From Maricaulis maris_C (GTDB taxonomy: Bacteria; Pseudomonadota; Alphaproteobacteria; Caulobacterales; Maricaulaceae): a stretch of DNA of 64,000 bases. The notes under the pieces are model-generated. The model was not told where the DNA came from, searched no databases, and saw only the letters and a list, made by a program, of their open reading frames with translations. Position 1 is the stretch's first letter. Each line of letters starts with the position of its first letter. Position numbers and translations under genes: made by a program. The DNA lies in NCBI RefSeq assembly GCF_049116555.1, contig NZ_JAGDYT010000008.1, forward strand, positions 186,001 through 250,000, written 5' to 3'. Positions 52,526 through 60,861 of the stretch are shown piece after piece.

Positions 52526-53356
52526 CTAGGTCGCCACGAACGCCTTCTCGACGACGAAATCCGCCGGCGCTGCATTGGAGCCTTCGACGAAATTGCGGTC
52601 GAGGCAGATTTGTTTGACGTCTTTCAACAGACCTTCCGAGCCGCAGATCATCACGCGATCGACTGCGGGGTCGAGCGGCGGGACGCCGAGGCGGTCGAAC
52701 AATTCGCCGCTTTCGATCATGTCGGTGACGCGTCCCTTGACCGGGCCGTCCTCGCGGGTGACCGAGGTGAAGTGGACGAGTTTTTCGCGGGCGAACTCGC
52801 CGATCAGCTCGTCGTCCTTCACGGCCTCGACCAGTTCGACGCCATAGGTCAGCTCGGCGGCTTCGCGGCAGGTGTGGGTGAGGATGACCTGGTCGAATTT
52901 TTCATAGGTCTCGGGGTCGCGGATCAGGCTGGCGAAAGGCGCGATACCGGTGCCGGTCGAGACCATGTAGAGGCGCTTGCCGGGCTTGAGGGCGTCGAGC
53001 ACCAGCGTGCCGACCGGCTTGCGGCCGAGCAGGACTTCATCGCCTTCCTTGATGTGCTGGAGGCGCGAGGTCAAAGGCCCGTCCGGAACCTTGATGGAGT
53101 AGAAATCCAGGGCTTCATCCCAGAAGGGGCTGGCGATCGAATAGGCGCGCAGGAGCGGCTTTCCGTCCTCCTTGGGCAGGCCGATCATGATGAATTCGCC
53201 CGAGCGGAAGCGGAAGGCGTCCGGCCGCGTGATGCGGAAATGGAAGAGCCGGTCGGTGTAATGCGTCACCGACAGCACGGTCTCGACCGTGTAGGGGCCG
53301 GGCTTGGCGGAAACGGCATTTTTCTTGGCAGGCGCGGTCGCGGTCATCGTCATCAT
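52526..53356 (-). CDS. fpr: Ferredoxin--NADP reductase
   Basis: 276 residues; two other ATG codons within the first four leave the exact start open. The FAD motif RAYSIAS, the FMN/FAD-side GEFIMIGLP, the NADP-binding GTGIAPFASLIRDPETY and the C-terminal FVVEKAFVAT place it in the bacterial Fpr group. It exchanges electrons between NADPH and ferredoxin. Its position before the sulfate genes suggests that it may feed the ferredoxin-type sulfite reductase (inference). Confidence 0.93.
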   Translation of the reverse strand: MMTMTATAPAKKNAVSAKPGPYTVETVLSVTHYTDRLFHFRITRPDAFRFRSGEFIMIGLPKEDGKPLLRAYSIASPFWDEALDFYSIKVPDGPLTSRLQHIKEGDEVLLGRKPVGTLVLDALKPGKRLYMVSTGTGIAPFASLIRDPETYEKFDQVILTHTCREAAELTYGVELVEAVKDDELIGEFAREKLVHFTSVTREDGPVKGRVTDMIESGELFDRLGVPPLDPAVDRVMICGSEGLLKDVKQICLDRNFVEGSNAAPADFVVEKAFVAT

Positions 53357-53399
53357 CTCGTACTCGATTGTCAGGGTGAGGCCGTCCGGGAATGGATTG

Positions 53400-54422
53400 T
53401 CAGGCCGTCACGCGCGGCGCTTCGGTATCGGCCCAGGGCGGAACAGGCAAGCCCCGCGAGGACAGGAAGTCCGGATTGAAGAGTTTGCCGGCATAGCGGG
53501 CACCGCTATCGCACAGCATGGTCACGATGGTCTTGCCCGGCCCCAGATCACGGGCCAGGCGCATGGCGCCGGCGATATTGATCCCGGCCGAGCCGCCCAG
53601 GGACAGGCCCTCGCCTTTCACCAGGTCGAACAGGATGGGCAGCATCTCGGCGTCTTCAATCCGGTAGACGTGGGAGACCTCAAGGCCTTCCAGATTGCCG
53701 GTTATGCGATTGACGCCAATCCCCTCGGTGATCGAGGAGCCTTCGCCCTTGAGCTCCCCCCTGGTGAAATAATTGAACAGGGCCGCGCCAGCGGGGTCCG
53801 CTGCGCCAATGGCGATGTCAGGCTTGTGGGCGCGCAGGGCGTCGGCGACGCCGGCCAGCGTGCCGCCGGACCCGACCGCACAGATGAAGCCGTCAATCCC
53901 GCCGCCCGTCTGCTCCCAGATTTCCGGGCCGGTGGTCAGCGCGTGGGCGCGCTTGTTGGCGAGATTGTCGAACTGGTTGGCCCAGATCGCCCCCTTGGGC
54001 TGGCTCGCATTGAGTTCCTCAGCCAGGCGTCGCGAGTAATGGACGAAATGGTTGGGGCTCGAGAAGGGGGCGGCGTCGACCTCGATCAGGCGCGCGCCAA
54101 AGGAGCGGATCGCCGCTTTCTTCTCTTCCGACTGGGTGCGGGGCATGACGATGATGACGTCATAGCCCAGCGCGCCGCCAACCAGGGCGAGCCCGATACC
54201 GGTATTGCCGGCCGTACCCTCGACGATGGTCCCGCCGGGCCTGAGCGTGCCGTCAGATTCGGCTTCACGCACGATATTGAGCGCGGCGCGGTCCTTCACG
54301 GAGCCGCCCGGATTGAGGAATTCGGCCTTGCCGAGGATTTCACAGCCGGTCGCGTCGGACGGGCCATCGAGCCGGATCAGCGGGGTATTGCCAATCAGGT
54401 CGAGCACATGTTGGGCAGACAC
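53400..54422 (-). CDS. cysK: Cysteine synthase A-like PLP enzyme
   Basis: 340 residues. The PLP lysine is K43 in NPGGSVKDR; EGTAGNTGIGLA binds the substrate carboxylate, and VGSGGTLAGVADAL holds the PLP phosphate. It makes cysteine from O-acetylserine and sulfide, the product of the neighbouring reduction genes. A closely related cystathionine beta-synthase-like role cannot be ruled out. It lies 27 bp after cysH. Confidence 0.9.
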   Translation of the reverse strand: MSAQHVLDLIGNTPLIRLDGPSDATGCEILGKAEFLNPGGSVKDRAALNIVREAESDGTLRPGGTIVEGTAGNTGIGLALVGGALGYDVIIVMPRTQSEEKKAAIRSFGARLIEVDAAPFSSPNHFVHYSRRLAEELNASQPKGAIWANQFDNLANKRAHALTTGPEIWEQTGGGIDGFICAVGSGGTLAGVADALRAHKPDIAIGAADPAGAALFNYFTRGELKGEGSSITEGIGVNRITGNLEGLEVSHVYRIEDAEMLPILFDLVKGEGLSLGGSAGINIAGAMRLARDLGPGKTIVTMLCDSGARYAGKLFNPDFLSSRGLPVPPWADTEAPRVTA

Positions 54423-54449
54423 GGGGCAGTGTCCTTTCGTCAGTTCTTC

Positions 54450-55559
54450 TTATTCGGCCGCGATCGGGGCGGCGGTGTGAATTCCGCACTCGGTCTTGGA
54501 CTGGCCGCGCCAGCGACCGGAGCGAATATCGCCATCCGCCTCGACCGGCGCGGTGCAGGTCCAGCACCCGATTGAGGCATACCCCATATCGCTCAGCGGA
54601 TGTCGCGGCAAATCGAAGCGACGGAAATAGTCCTCGATCGCAGTGGCGTCCCAATTGGCCAGCGGATTGACGCGGACGCGGCCATTGATCCGCTCGACCA
54701 CCGGCAGGCGCATCCGGCCGCCGCCGTGGAAACGTTTGCGGCCCGTGATCAGGGCGTCGTACTCGCCGATCACCGCGTCCAGCGGCCGGACCTTGCGCAG
54801 GGCGCAGCAGGCATCGGGATCGCGACTCCACAAGCGGTTGTCACCATCTTCGTCGGCGACAGCATCACTGTCCGGCGTCAGCACACGGATCTGTGTCAGG
54901 CCGAGCTGTTCGGTGAGCTGGCGCTGATACTGCTCGGTCTGTGCAAAGAGACGGCCGGTATCGAGGAAGATGACCGGCGTGGCCGGGTCGATCTGGGCCA
55001 TCATGTGGAGGCCGACCGCGGCCTCGGCACCGAAGGAGGAGAGAATGGCGAGCTTGCCGACCCATTCCTGCTCGATCGCATCGCGCAGGATGTCCTGCGG
55101 GCTCATCTCACGATAGCGGGCATTGATCGCGGCGAGATCGTCCACCGGCTGGTTGTGACGGTGACGGAAGAGCGGTGTGACATTGCCGCGCCCGGGTTGA
55201 TAGGCGTGGGTGAAACGGGTGCGCGCGCGCGCCCAGTCGGCGTCCAGCCCCTTGCGGTCCGGATCGACATCATCAAAGCCGACGCGGATCAGGTGTTGGG
55301 CCTGATCGGGGATGAGGTCGCCCACGGCGCGCAGCTTGCCGGTATAGCCAACCCGCTCGCGCAGCTGGGCGGCCAGGGTGAAACCGCGGCCATCATTGAA
55401 TTTTCCAAAGCGGATATCGACCCTCACGGCGCCGGCGATTTCAGCCTTGGCCTCGCGCCAGTCAGCATCGCCGGGCAATTCGACAATGAGTCCCCCGCCG
55501 GCGGCCAGCTGGGCGTCGGCGACGGGATGGGTGTCGGGTGTGCGATCAAGCGTCAGCAT
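54450..55559 (-). CDS. cysH: DUF934-CysH fusion: adenylylsulfate reductase with N-terminal DUF934 domain
   Basis: 369 residues from the ATG at 55559. Residues about 20-115 match DUF934 (FGKFNDGRGFTLAAQLRERVGYTGKLRAVGDLIPDQ, then RVGFDDVDPD), normally a separate protein between cysI and cysH. Residues 130-369 are a CysH reductase: SSFGAEAAVGLHM, the paired CCALRKVRPL and CWTC cysteines that bind a [4Fe-4S] cluster (APS-reducing type), and the catalytic KTECGIH. The start lies 14 bp inside cysI. The fused form is unusual in my knowledge; no frameshift is needed to explain it. Confidence 0.9.
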   Translation of the reverse strand: MLTLDRTPDTHPVADAQLAAGGGLIVELPGDADWREAKAEIAGAVRVDIRFGKFNDGRGFTLAAQLRERVGYTGKLRAVGDLIPDQAQHLIRVGFDDVDPDRKGLDADWARARTRFTHAYQPGRGNVTPLFRHRHNQPVDDLAAINARYREMSPQDILRDAIEQEWVGKLAILSSFGAEAAVGLHMMAQIDPATPVIFLDTGRLFAQTEQYQRQLTEQLGLTQIRVLTPDSDAVADEDGDNRLWSRDPDACCALRKVRPLDAVIGEYDALITGRKRFHGGGRMRLPVVERINGRVRVNPLANWDATAIEDYFRRFDLPRHPLSDMGYASIGCWTCTAPVEADGDIRSGRWRGQSKTECGIHTAAPIAAE

Positions 55560-57183
55560 AGATGGCCTCCTTGAAGGCGTCGGATCCGACACGGCGCAGC
55601 GTGTCGATGAAGCGCTCGTCGTCAGCGCGAATTTCAAGATAGGTGTGCAGCAGGCGGGCAATGGCGGCGGGGACGTCCTCGCCGGCCAGACCCTTGCCGA
55701 TGATGGAGCCGATGGCGGCATCGGTCCCGAAGGCACCGCCCAGCGTGATCTGGTAGAATTCCTCGCCGCGCTTATCGACGCCGAGCACGCCGATATGGGC
55801 GACATGGTGGTGGCCGCAGGCATTGATGCAGCCATCAATCTTGATGGTCACATCGCCGGCTTTTTCCGACAGGCCGGTCTCGTCCAGCAGGTTGGAGATC
55901 GCCTGGGCGATCGGGATGGAGCGCGCATTGGCGAGATTGCAATAGTCCAGTCCCGGGCAGGCCACGATATCGGTCGCCAGACCGGCATTGGCGGTGGCCA
56001 GCCCGGCCTCCACGAGACCGCTCCAGACCGCTTCCAGATCGCCATTGCGAACATGGGGCAGGATCAGATTCTGGTCCGGCGTGGCGCGGATTTCGTCGAA
56101 ACCGTAGCGCTCGGCCAGATCGGCCACGGCCTCCATCTGGGCGTCGCTAATGTCGCCCGGTGTGCCGCCAATCGGCTTGAGGGAAATGACCAGTGACGAC
56201 AGGCCGTCGACCGCATGGTCGCGTCGATTGCGGTCAAGCCAGCGCGCGAAGGCGTGGTTTTCCGTGACCGGAACGGGTGTTGGCTCGACCTGTTTCGGCA
56301 GGTCGAAAAAGCGGCGGATGCGGGCAATCTCGGCTTCGGGAAGTTTCAGCTCGCCCTCGCGGATCACGCTCCACTCATCGGCGACCTGGCGGCCATAGGC
56401 CTCCGGACCCAGCGCCTCGACGAGAATCTTGATCCGGGCCTTGTAGAGATTGTCGCGACGACCGTGCTGGTTGTACACGCGCAGGCAGGCTGTGAGGTAG
56501 GAGAGGAGGTCTTCCGGTGCCAGGAAGGGCTTGATCAGATGGCCCAGGCGCGGCGTCCGGCCCTGACCGCCCCCGACCCAGACTTCAAACCCGGTTTCAC
56601 CGGCCTCATTCCTGACGATCTGAAGGCCGATATCATGGACGCGGATGCCGGCGCGGTCGGCCTTGGCCCCGTTGACGGCAATCTTGAACTTGCGCGGCAG
56701 GAAGGTGAATTCCGGGTGGAAGCTCGACCATTGCCGGATGATCTCGGCCCAGGGGCGACCATCTTCCAGCTCGTCGGCTGCGGCACCGGCGAACGGATCC
56801 GCCGTGACATTGCGGATGCAATTGCCCGAGGTCTGGATGGCGTGCATTTCGACTGCGGCGAGGCGGTCGAGAATGTCCGGAATGTCGACAAGCGCGGGCC
56901 AGTTGTATTGCAGGTTCTGGCGCGTGGTGAAATGGCCATAGCCCTTGTCATGATCCCGCGCGATTCCGGCGAGGGTCCGCATCTGCTTGCTGTTCAGTGT
57001 GCCGTAGGGGATGGCGACCCGCAGCATATAGGCGTGCAGTTGCAGATAGACGCCATTCATGAGGCGCAGCGGCTTGAACTGCTCCTCGGTCAGGCGGCCA
57101 TCGAGACGACGCGTCACCTGGTCGCGAAACTCCGCGATCCGGTCGGCCACCATGGCGTGATCATAGGTGTCATACTTGTACAT
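55546..57183 (-). CDS. cysI: Assimilatory sulfite (or nitrite) reductase hemoprotein CysI
   Basis: 545 residues. Two ferredoxin-like half domains and the siroheme/[4Fe-4S] ligands are seen: C-x5-C in CPGLDYCNLA and C-x3-C in CINACGHHHVAHIGVLG. Reduction of sulfite to sulfide is favoured over nitrite because the neighbours are cysH, cysG and cysK. There is no cysJ flavoprotein, so electrons probably come from ferredoxin. It starts 3 bp after the DUF2849 gene. Confidence 0.93.
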   Translation of the reverse strand: MYKYDTYDHAMVADRIAEFRDQVTRRLDGRLTEEQFKPLRLMNGVYLQLHAYMLRVAIPYGTLNSKQMRTLAGIARDHDKGYGHFTTRQNLQYNWPALVDIPDILDRLAAVEMHAIQTSGNCIRNVTADPFAGAAADELEDGRPWAEIIRQWSSFHPEFTFLPRKFKIAVNGAKADRAGIRVHDIGLQIVRNEAGETGFEVWVGGGQGRTPRLGHLIKPFLAPEDLLSYLTACLRVYNQHGRRDNLYKARIKILVEALGPEAYGRQVADEWSVIREGELKLPEAEIARIRRFFDLPKQVEPTPVPVTENHAFARWLDRNRRDHAVDGLSSLVISLKPIGGTPGDISDAQMEAVADLAERYGFDEIRATPDQNLILPHVRNGDLEAVWSGLVEAGLATANAGLATDIVACPGLDYCNLANARSIPIAQAISNLLDETGLSEKAGDVTIKIDGCINACGHHHVAHIGVLGVDKRGEEFYQITLGGAFGTDAAIGSIIGKGLAGEDVPAAIARLLHTYLEIRADDERFIDTLRRVGSDAFKEAIYADA

Positions 57184-57186
57184 CGG

Positions 57187-57462
57187 TCAGGCCGTCGCTT
57201 GCACGTGGGTGGAGCCGGTCGTCGGACCGGTGAGCCGAATGCCTTCGCGGCGCCATTTCTGGCCACCAGGCAGGTCCTGGGCGAGCTCGATCAGATAGGC
57301 GCCGACGGCGATATGGCTTTCACCGGAGGCGAGCTCGAGGACGGCATCAGCCTCATCGGCGTCGAGCCGGGCGGCGTCGGCCAGCTCGGTCGTCCATGCA
57401 CCGGTCGCGGCGCGGTAGATCACCCGGCCATCGGTGAGGCGGTTGGCGGTCACGGTCTTCAT
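57187..57462 (-). CDS. DUF2849 protein of the sulfate reduction operon
   Basis: 91 residues. Starts MKTVTANRLTDGRVIYRA and contains YLIELAQDLPGGQKWRREGIRLTGPT. Small proteins of this type sit between cysG and cysI in many alphaproteobacteria; the function is unproven, and an electron-transfer or assembly role is assumed. The start overlaps the cysG stop by ATGA. Confidence 0.9.
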   Translation of the reverse strand: MKTVTANRLTDGRVIYRAATGAWTTELADAARLDADEADAVLELASGESHIAVGAYLIELAQDLPGGQKWRREGIRLTGPTTGSTHVQATA

Positions 57463-58859
57463 GCGAATTGCTCCCGGCCGGTCGTGGTCGTGGTCGTGGC
57501 CTGGCTGATGGCGGTACCGGCGACGTCGCCGACGATCATGATGGTGGGGCCGCTGATGGCGTCGCGGGTCACCAGACCGGCGAGATCGCCGAGCGTGCCG
57601 TAGACGCGCCGCTCCGTGTCCAGCGTCCCGTTCTCGATCAGGGCGACCGGGGTGGAGGGATTCCGTCCGGCCGCAACCATCTTCGCCTGGATATCCGGCG
57701 CGGCGCCGACGCCCATGTAGAAGACAGTGGTTGAATTGGCGGCCGACAGGGCGCGATAGTCGGGGTCCGGCCCGTCCTTCTTGACCACACCCGAGGCAAA
57801 GGTCACCGATTGGGCGTGGTCGCGATGGGTCAGCGGGATTCCGGCAGAGGCGGCGCAAGCGACTGCGGCGGTGATGCCCGGCGTCACCTCGACCGCGATC
57901 CCGGCGGCGCGGACCACATCCAGCTCCTCGCCGCCGCGGCCGAAGACAAACGGGTCGCCGCCCTTGATGCGGACCACGCGCTGACCCTTGCGGGCCTCGC
58001 GGACCAGGATTTCGCCGATCTGCTCCTGCGAGACAGGATGATGGCCCTTGGTCTTGCCGACATCGATCCGCAGGGCGTCGCGGCGGGCCAGATCCATCAC
58101 ACCGTCGGACACCAGACGGTCATGGACGATGACATCCGCTTCGCGCAGGAGACGGGCGGCCTTGAGGGTGAGGAGATCGGGATCACCCGGGCCAGCGCCG
58201 ACCAGATGGACAATGCCGGTAGGTTCGGTGGTCTCACCATTCAGCTCGCGCAGCATTTCGCGTCGGGCACCGGCCTTGTGGCCGGCGAGCGCGAGGTCAC
58301 GGGCCTTGCCGCGCAGGGCGCGTTCCCAGAAGGCGCGGCGGTCGTCGAATTTGTTGAGGACCGATTTCACCGTACCACGCAGCTCGCGGGCGAGATCAGC
58401 GATGACCCCGACGCGTGCCGGCAGGATTTGTTCGATTGCGGCGCGGATATCGACCGACAGGACCGGCGCGGCCCCGCCCGAGGCGATGGAAACGACGATG
58501 CCGTCGCGGTCGACAATGGCCGGAGTCTGGAAATCCGAGGCGGCAGGGCTGTCGACGATATTGACCAGTGCACCCTGGCCGCGCCCCCAACGGGCCAGCT
58601 TGTCGAGCGCGCGCGCTTCGCCGCCGGCGAGGAAAATCAATGTCGCGCCACGAAAGTCCCGCCGTGTCGGCACACGGCGTATGATCTTCGCATACTGGGC
58701 AATATCCGAAGCAACAGGATCGCTGGACTCACCGGTGAACCAAAGCAACCGGGCTGGGGATGACGCGAACAGGCGTGCCTTTGGCTCGGCCATCGGGCCT
58801 TGCCCGACGACGATCACCGTCTGCCCATCCAAGGGTATGGAAGCAGGGAAAACACGCAT
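57459..58859 (-). CDS. cysG: Siroheme synthase (CysG)
   Basis: 466 residues from the ATG at 58859, about 5 nt after GGACGAG; a GTG two codons earlier is less likely. Residues 1-200 are the precorrin-2 dehydrogenase/ferrochelatase domain (VIVVGQGPMAEPKARL). The rest is the uroporphyrinogen III methyltransferase (VHLVGAGPGDPDLLTLKAARLL, VIVHDRLVS, RIKGGDPFVFGRGGEE, EVTPGITAAVACAASAGIPLTHR). It supplies the cofactor for CysI. The C-terminus carries six threonines from a short DNA repeat. Confidence 0.95.
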   Translation of the reverse strand: MRVFPASIPLDGQTVIVVGQGPMAEPKARLFASSPARLLWFTGESSDPVASDIAQYAKIIRRVPTRRDFRGATLIFLAGGEARALDKLARWGRGQGALVNIVDSPAASDFQTPAIVDRDGIVVSIASGGAAPVLSVDIRAAIEQILPARVGVIADLARELRGTVKSVLNKFDDRRAFWERALRGKARDLALAGHKAGARREMLRELNGETTEPTGIVHLVGAGPGDPDLLTLKAARLLREADVIVHDRLVSDGVMDLARRDALRIDVGKTKGHHPVSQEQIGEILVREARKGQRVVRIKGGDPFVFGRGGEELDVVRAAGIAVEVTPGITAAVACAASAGIPLTHRDHAQSVTFASGVVKKDGPDPDYRALSAANSTTVFYMGVGAAPDIQAKMVAAGRNPSTPVALIENGTLDTERRVYGTLGDLAGLVTRDAISGPTIMIVGDVAGTAISQATTTTTTGREQFA

Positions 58860-58953
58860 GGTCACTCGTCCAATCCTGCGCCTTCATGGCGCGACGAGTT
58901 CAATATTTCTATTCGATGCAGTGATTTCAAACGACGATTATTGGCTTTTGGCG

Positions 58954-58966
58954 TTAGAAAAACTAA
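58954..58966. promoter_or_regulatory. Candidate LysR box (T-N11-A) between cysG and lysR
   Basis: TTAG, AAAAA, CTAA forms a 13-bp inverted repeat that fits the LysR T-N11-A rule, 10 bp upstream of the LysR ATG and about 95 bp from cysG. It may serve autoregulation and control of the cys operon. Confidence 0.4.
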
Positions 58967-58975
58967 ACTCATGCC

Positions 58976-59911
58976 ATGGTCCAGACGTCCCGCCTTCCCC
59001 CCCTCAATGCCCTGCGCGCCTTCGAAGCCGCCGCAAGGCTTGAGAGTTTCGCCCGCGCCGCTGACGAGCTGGCGGTCACACCGGGGGCCATCAGTCAGCA
59101 GATACGGCAGCTGGAAGAGCATGTCGGCGCGCCGCTTTTCGTCCGCCAGGGACGCGGTTTGAGCCTCACCGAGGCGGGCCGCGCCGCAGCCGGGGTGACA
59201 TCGGAAGCCTTCGAGACGCTCGAACGCGCGGTTTCCCTGATGCGTCAACCGGTCCATCGGCGTGCGCTGACGGTCTCGGTCGCGCCGTCCTTTGCCGGCA
59301 AATGGTTGGCGCCGCGCCTGTTCCGTTTCCAGGAGGAAGTGCCAGGCGTCGAGGTCTGGATTGCGGCCACGTCCGAGCGGGTCGACCTGGCCGCCGGCGC
59401 GGCGGATCTGGGCATTCGCTACGGTCCCGGCGGGGACATGACGTTGAATGAGGAGGCCCTGCTGGCCGAGGAAGTGCTGCCGGTCTGTTCGCCGGACCTG
59501 TTGCGCGACGGACCCGCGCTCGCCCGCGCTCAGGACCTGCGCGGCCAGACCCTGCTGCACGACGCCTCACCGGAAACCGAGGTTGATGGTGCCGACTGGG
59601 CCTCCTGGCTGAAGGCCCGCAATGTGCGCGGGGTCGATGTGGCTGGTGGGGTGCGTTTCAACCAGTCGGCCCTCGTGATCGATGCCGCCGTTGCCGGCCG
59701 CGGCGTGGCGCTGGCCAAGCGGGCCCTGGTCCAGAACGACCTCGCTTCGGGTCGCCTGGTGGCGCTCTTCGCCGATGGCACGACACCGGTCCGTTCGGCC
59801 TACCACATCGTCACGGCGAGAAACCGCCCGCTCAGTCCGGACGCGCAAGCCTTCATCGCCTGGCTGAAGGCGGAGGCGCGGGTGCATGAGCATTCAGTGG
59901 ATGAGTTGTGA
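58976..59911 (+). CDS. LysR-family regulator, GcvA-like
   Basis: 311 residues. DNA-binding region LNALRAFEAAARLESFARAADELAVTPGAISQQIRQLEEHVGAPLFVR, then the substrate domain (LTVSVAPSFAGKWLAPRL, LGIRYGPGGD, AAVAGRGVALAKRAL). This subgroup includes GcvA and AmpR relatives. It is divergent from the cysG operon and likely regulates it, perhaps in place of CysB. Confidence 0.92.
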   Translation: MVQTSRLPPLNALRAFEAAARLESFARAADELAVTPGAISQQIRQLEEHVGAPLFVRQGRGLSLTEAGRAAAGVTSEAFETLERAVSLMRQPVHRRALTVSVAPSFAGKWLAPRLFRFQEEVPGVEVWIAATSERVDLAAGAADLGIRYGPGGDMTLNEEALLAEEVLPVCSPDLLRDGPALARAQDLRGQTLLHDASPETEVDGADWASWLKARNVRGVDVAGGVRFNQSALVIDAAVAGRGVALAKRALVQNDLASGRLVALFADGTTPVRSAYHIVTARNRPLSPDAQAFIAWLKAEARVHEHSVDEL

Positions 59912-59946
59912 GGGGGGGTGAAAAGGAGCGCGAAGGCGCGCAGCTG

Positions 59947-60077
59947 CCCATTCATCGCTTGCCGAGAGTTCGCGCTATCCGGTTTTCAAGGTCAAGGGCG
60001 CGAAGGTGCCGCTGCGCGGTTTTACCCTTGAGCTTGAAAACCGGATAGCGCCCGCTGGCTGACAAGGCATGAATGGG
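59947..60077. repeat. Family B hairpin element, copy B2
   Basis: The arm CGCTATCCGGTTTTCAAG at 59973 is perfectly complementary to 60033-60050, and CAAGGG pairs with CCCTTG inside it. The outer ends are near-perfect inverted repeats starting CCCATTCAT and ending ATGAATGGG. The flanks TTGCCGAGAG and CTGGCTGACAAG are those of B1 in reverse orientation. With A4 it fills the 326-bp convergent gap 59912-60237, which has no gene. Confidence 0.8.
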
Positions 60078-60111
60078 TAGTTCCGCGCGAGGCGCCTCCA
60101 ATCCAAACTGT

Positions 60112-60228
60112 ATTTTTCCCGGCCGGAGACCTGCGCAGGCAGGTCGGAGCGCCGGGACCAACCCGCCTTTCCGGTTGTGATGAGTCTCCCGTCGGCCCCG
60201 GATCGCGCGATGCGCGTCCGGGAAAAAT
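60112..60228. repeat. Family A palindromic element, copy A4 (full form)
   Basis: Starts ATTTTTCCCGG and ends CCGGGAAAAAT, a perfect terminal inverted repeat of 11 bp. The internal stems are ACCTGC/GCAGGT and CCGGA-CGCGC/GCGCG-TCCGG; the same positions in other copies have different but still complementary bases. The box CGCCTCCAAT precedes it, as in A2. Confidence 0.8.
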
Positions 60229-60237
60229 GCGGGGGTT

Positions 60238-60861
60238 TTAAACGCCAGCCTGGCAGTCGGGTTTGTACCCGGCGGCAATCGCCTTCACCGTCGGTTCCGG
60301 CGTGAGGACTTCAACGTATTCCGGCATGGCGCGCGACCAGCTTGAATACCCCTCAAACGACCATGCCCACACACATCCTTGCCACCGCACCAGCGCATCC
60401 GTCCCCACCTGAAAGAACACACCGTCCGGCAGATCCGCCAGTGCGGCCTCATATGTCACCTGCTTTCGCGACCGTGACGCCACCCTGGCTTTGTGCAGCA
60501 GGCGATCCATGTCCGGCGCGCTATGTGACAAGTCCGGATGTGCCTTGGCAAAAGCATCCCGGAAGCGATTGAAATCCGCCCGCCGGCATTCCGCGCAGGG
60601 GCGGTGTCCGGCGGCGAGGGCGACGGCTTCGTCGGTGAAGAAGAGCTCGGTGTAGTTGCCGGGCTTCATCAGCGGGCGGCGGACACTCTTGAAGCTGAGC
60701 GTGCAGGTGACCCAGGCCTGGTGCTTCCAGCGCGCCGTGCCGAGTTGTTGGCGGCCATCATGCAGGATTCCGCGATTGCCCATCAGCGTGCCGCGGGCCG
60801 CGTGGGCGCAAATCTCGCCGGTCGGGGTGACGCGATTCTGGAGGGGTGTTGGGCGTGTCAT
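60238..60861 (-). CDS. Conserved protein of unknown function with an Ada-like HRPCAEC motif
   Basis: 207 residues from the ATG at 60861. The N-terminus PLQNRVTPTGEICAHAARGTLMGNRGILHD and the middle LMKPGNYTELFFTDEAVALAAGHRPCAECRRADFNRFRDAF define a widespread uncharacterised protein. The HRPCAEC segment resembles the zinc-binding turn of the Ada N-domain, but no methyltransferase part is present. No ribosome site is obvious. Function unknown; DNA binding or repair is a guess only. Confidence 0.75.
   Translation of the reverse strand: MTRPTPLQNRVTPTGEICAHAARGTLMGNRGILHDGRQQLGTARWKHQAWVTCTLSFKSVRRPLMKPGNYTELFFTDEAVALAAGHRPCAECRRADFNRFRDAFAKAHPDLSHSAPDMDRLLHKARVASRSRKQVTYEAALADLPDGVFFQVGTDALVRWQGCVWAWSFEGYSSWSRAMPEYVEVLTPEPTVKAIAAGYKPDCQAGV

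Noticed and set aside
33434..60228. CRISPR array or insertion sequence as explanation of the repeats
   Set aside because: Copies are single, far apart and palindromic, with no spacers, cas genes or transposase in the window.
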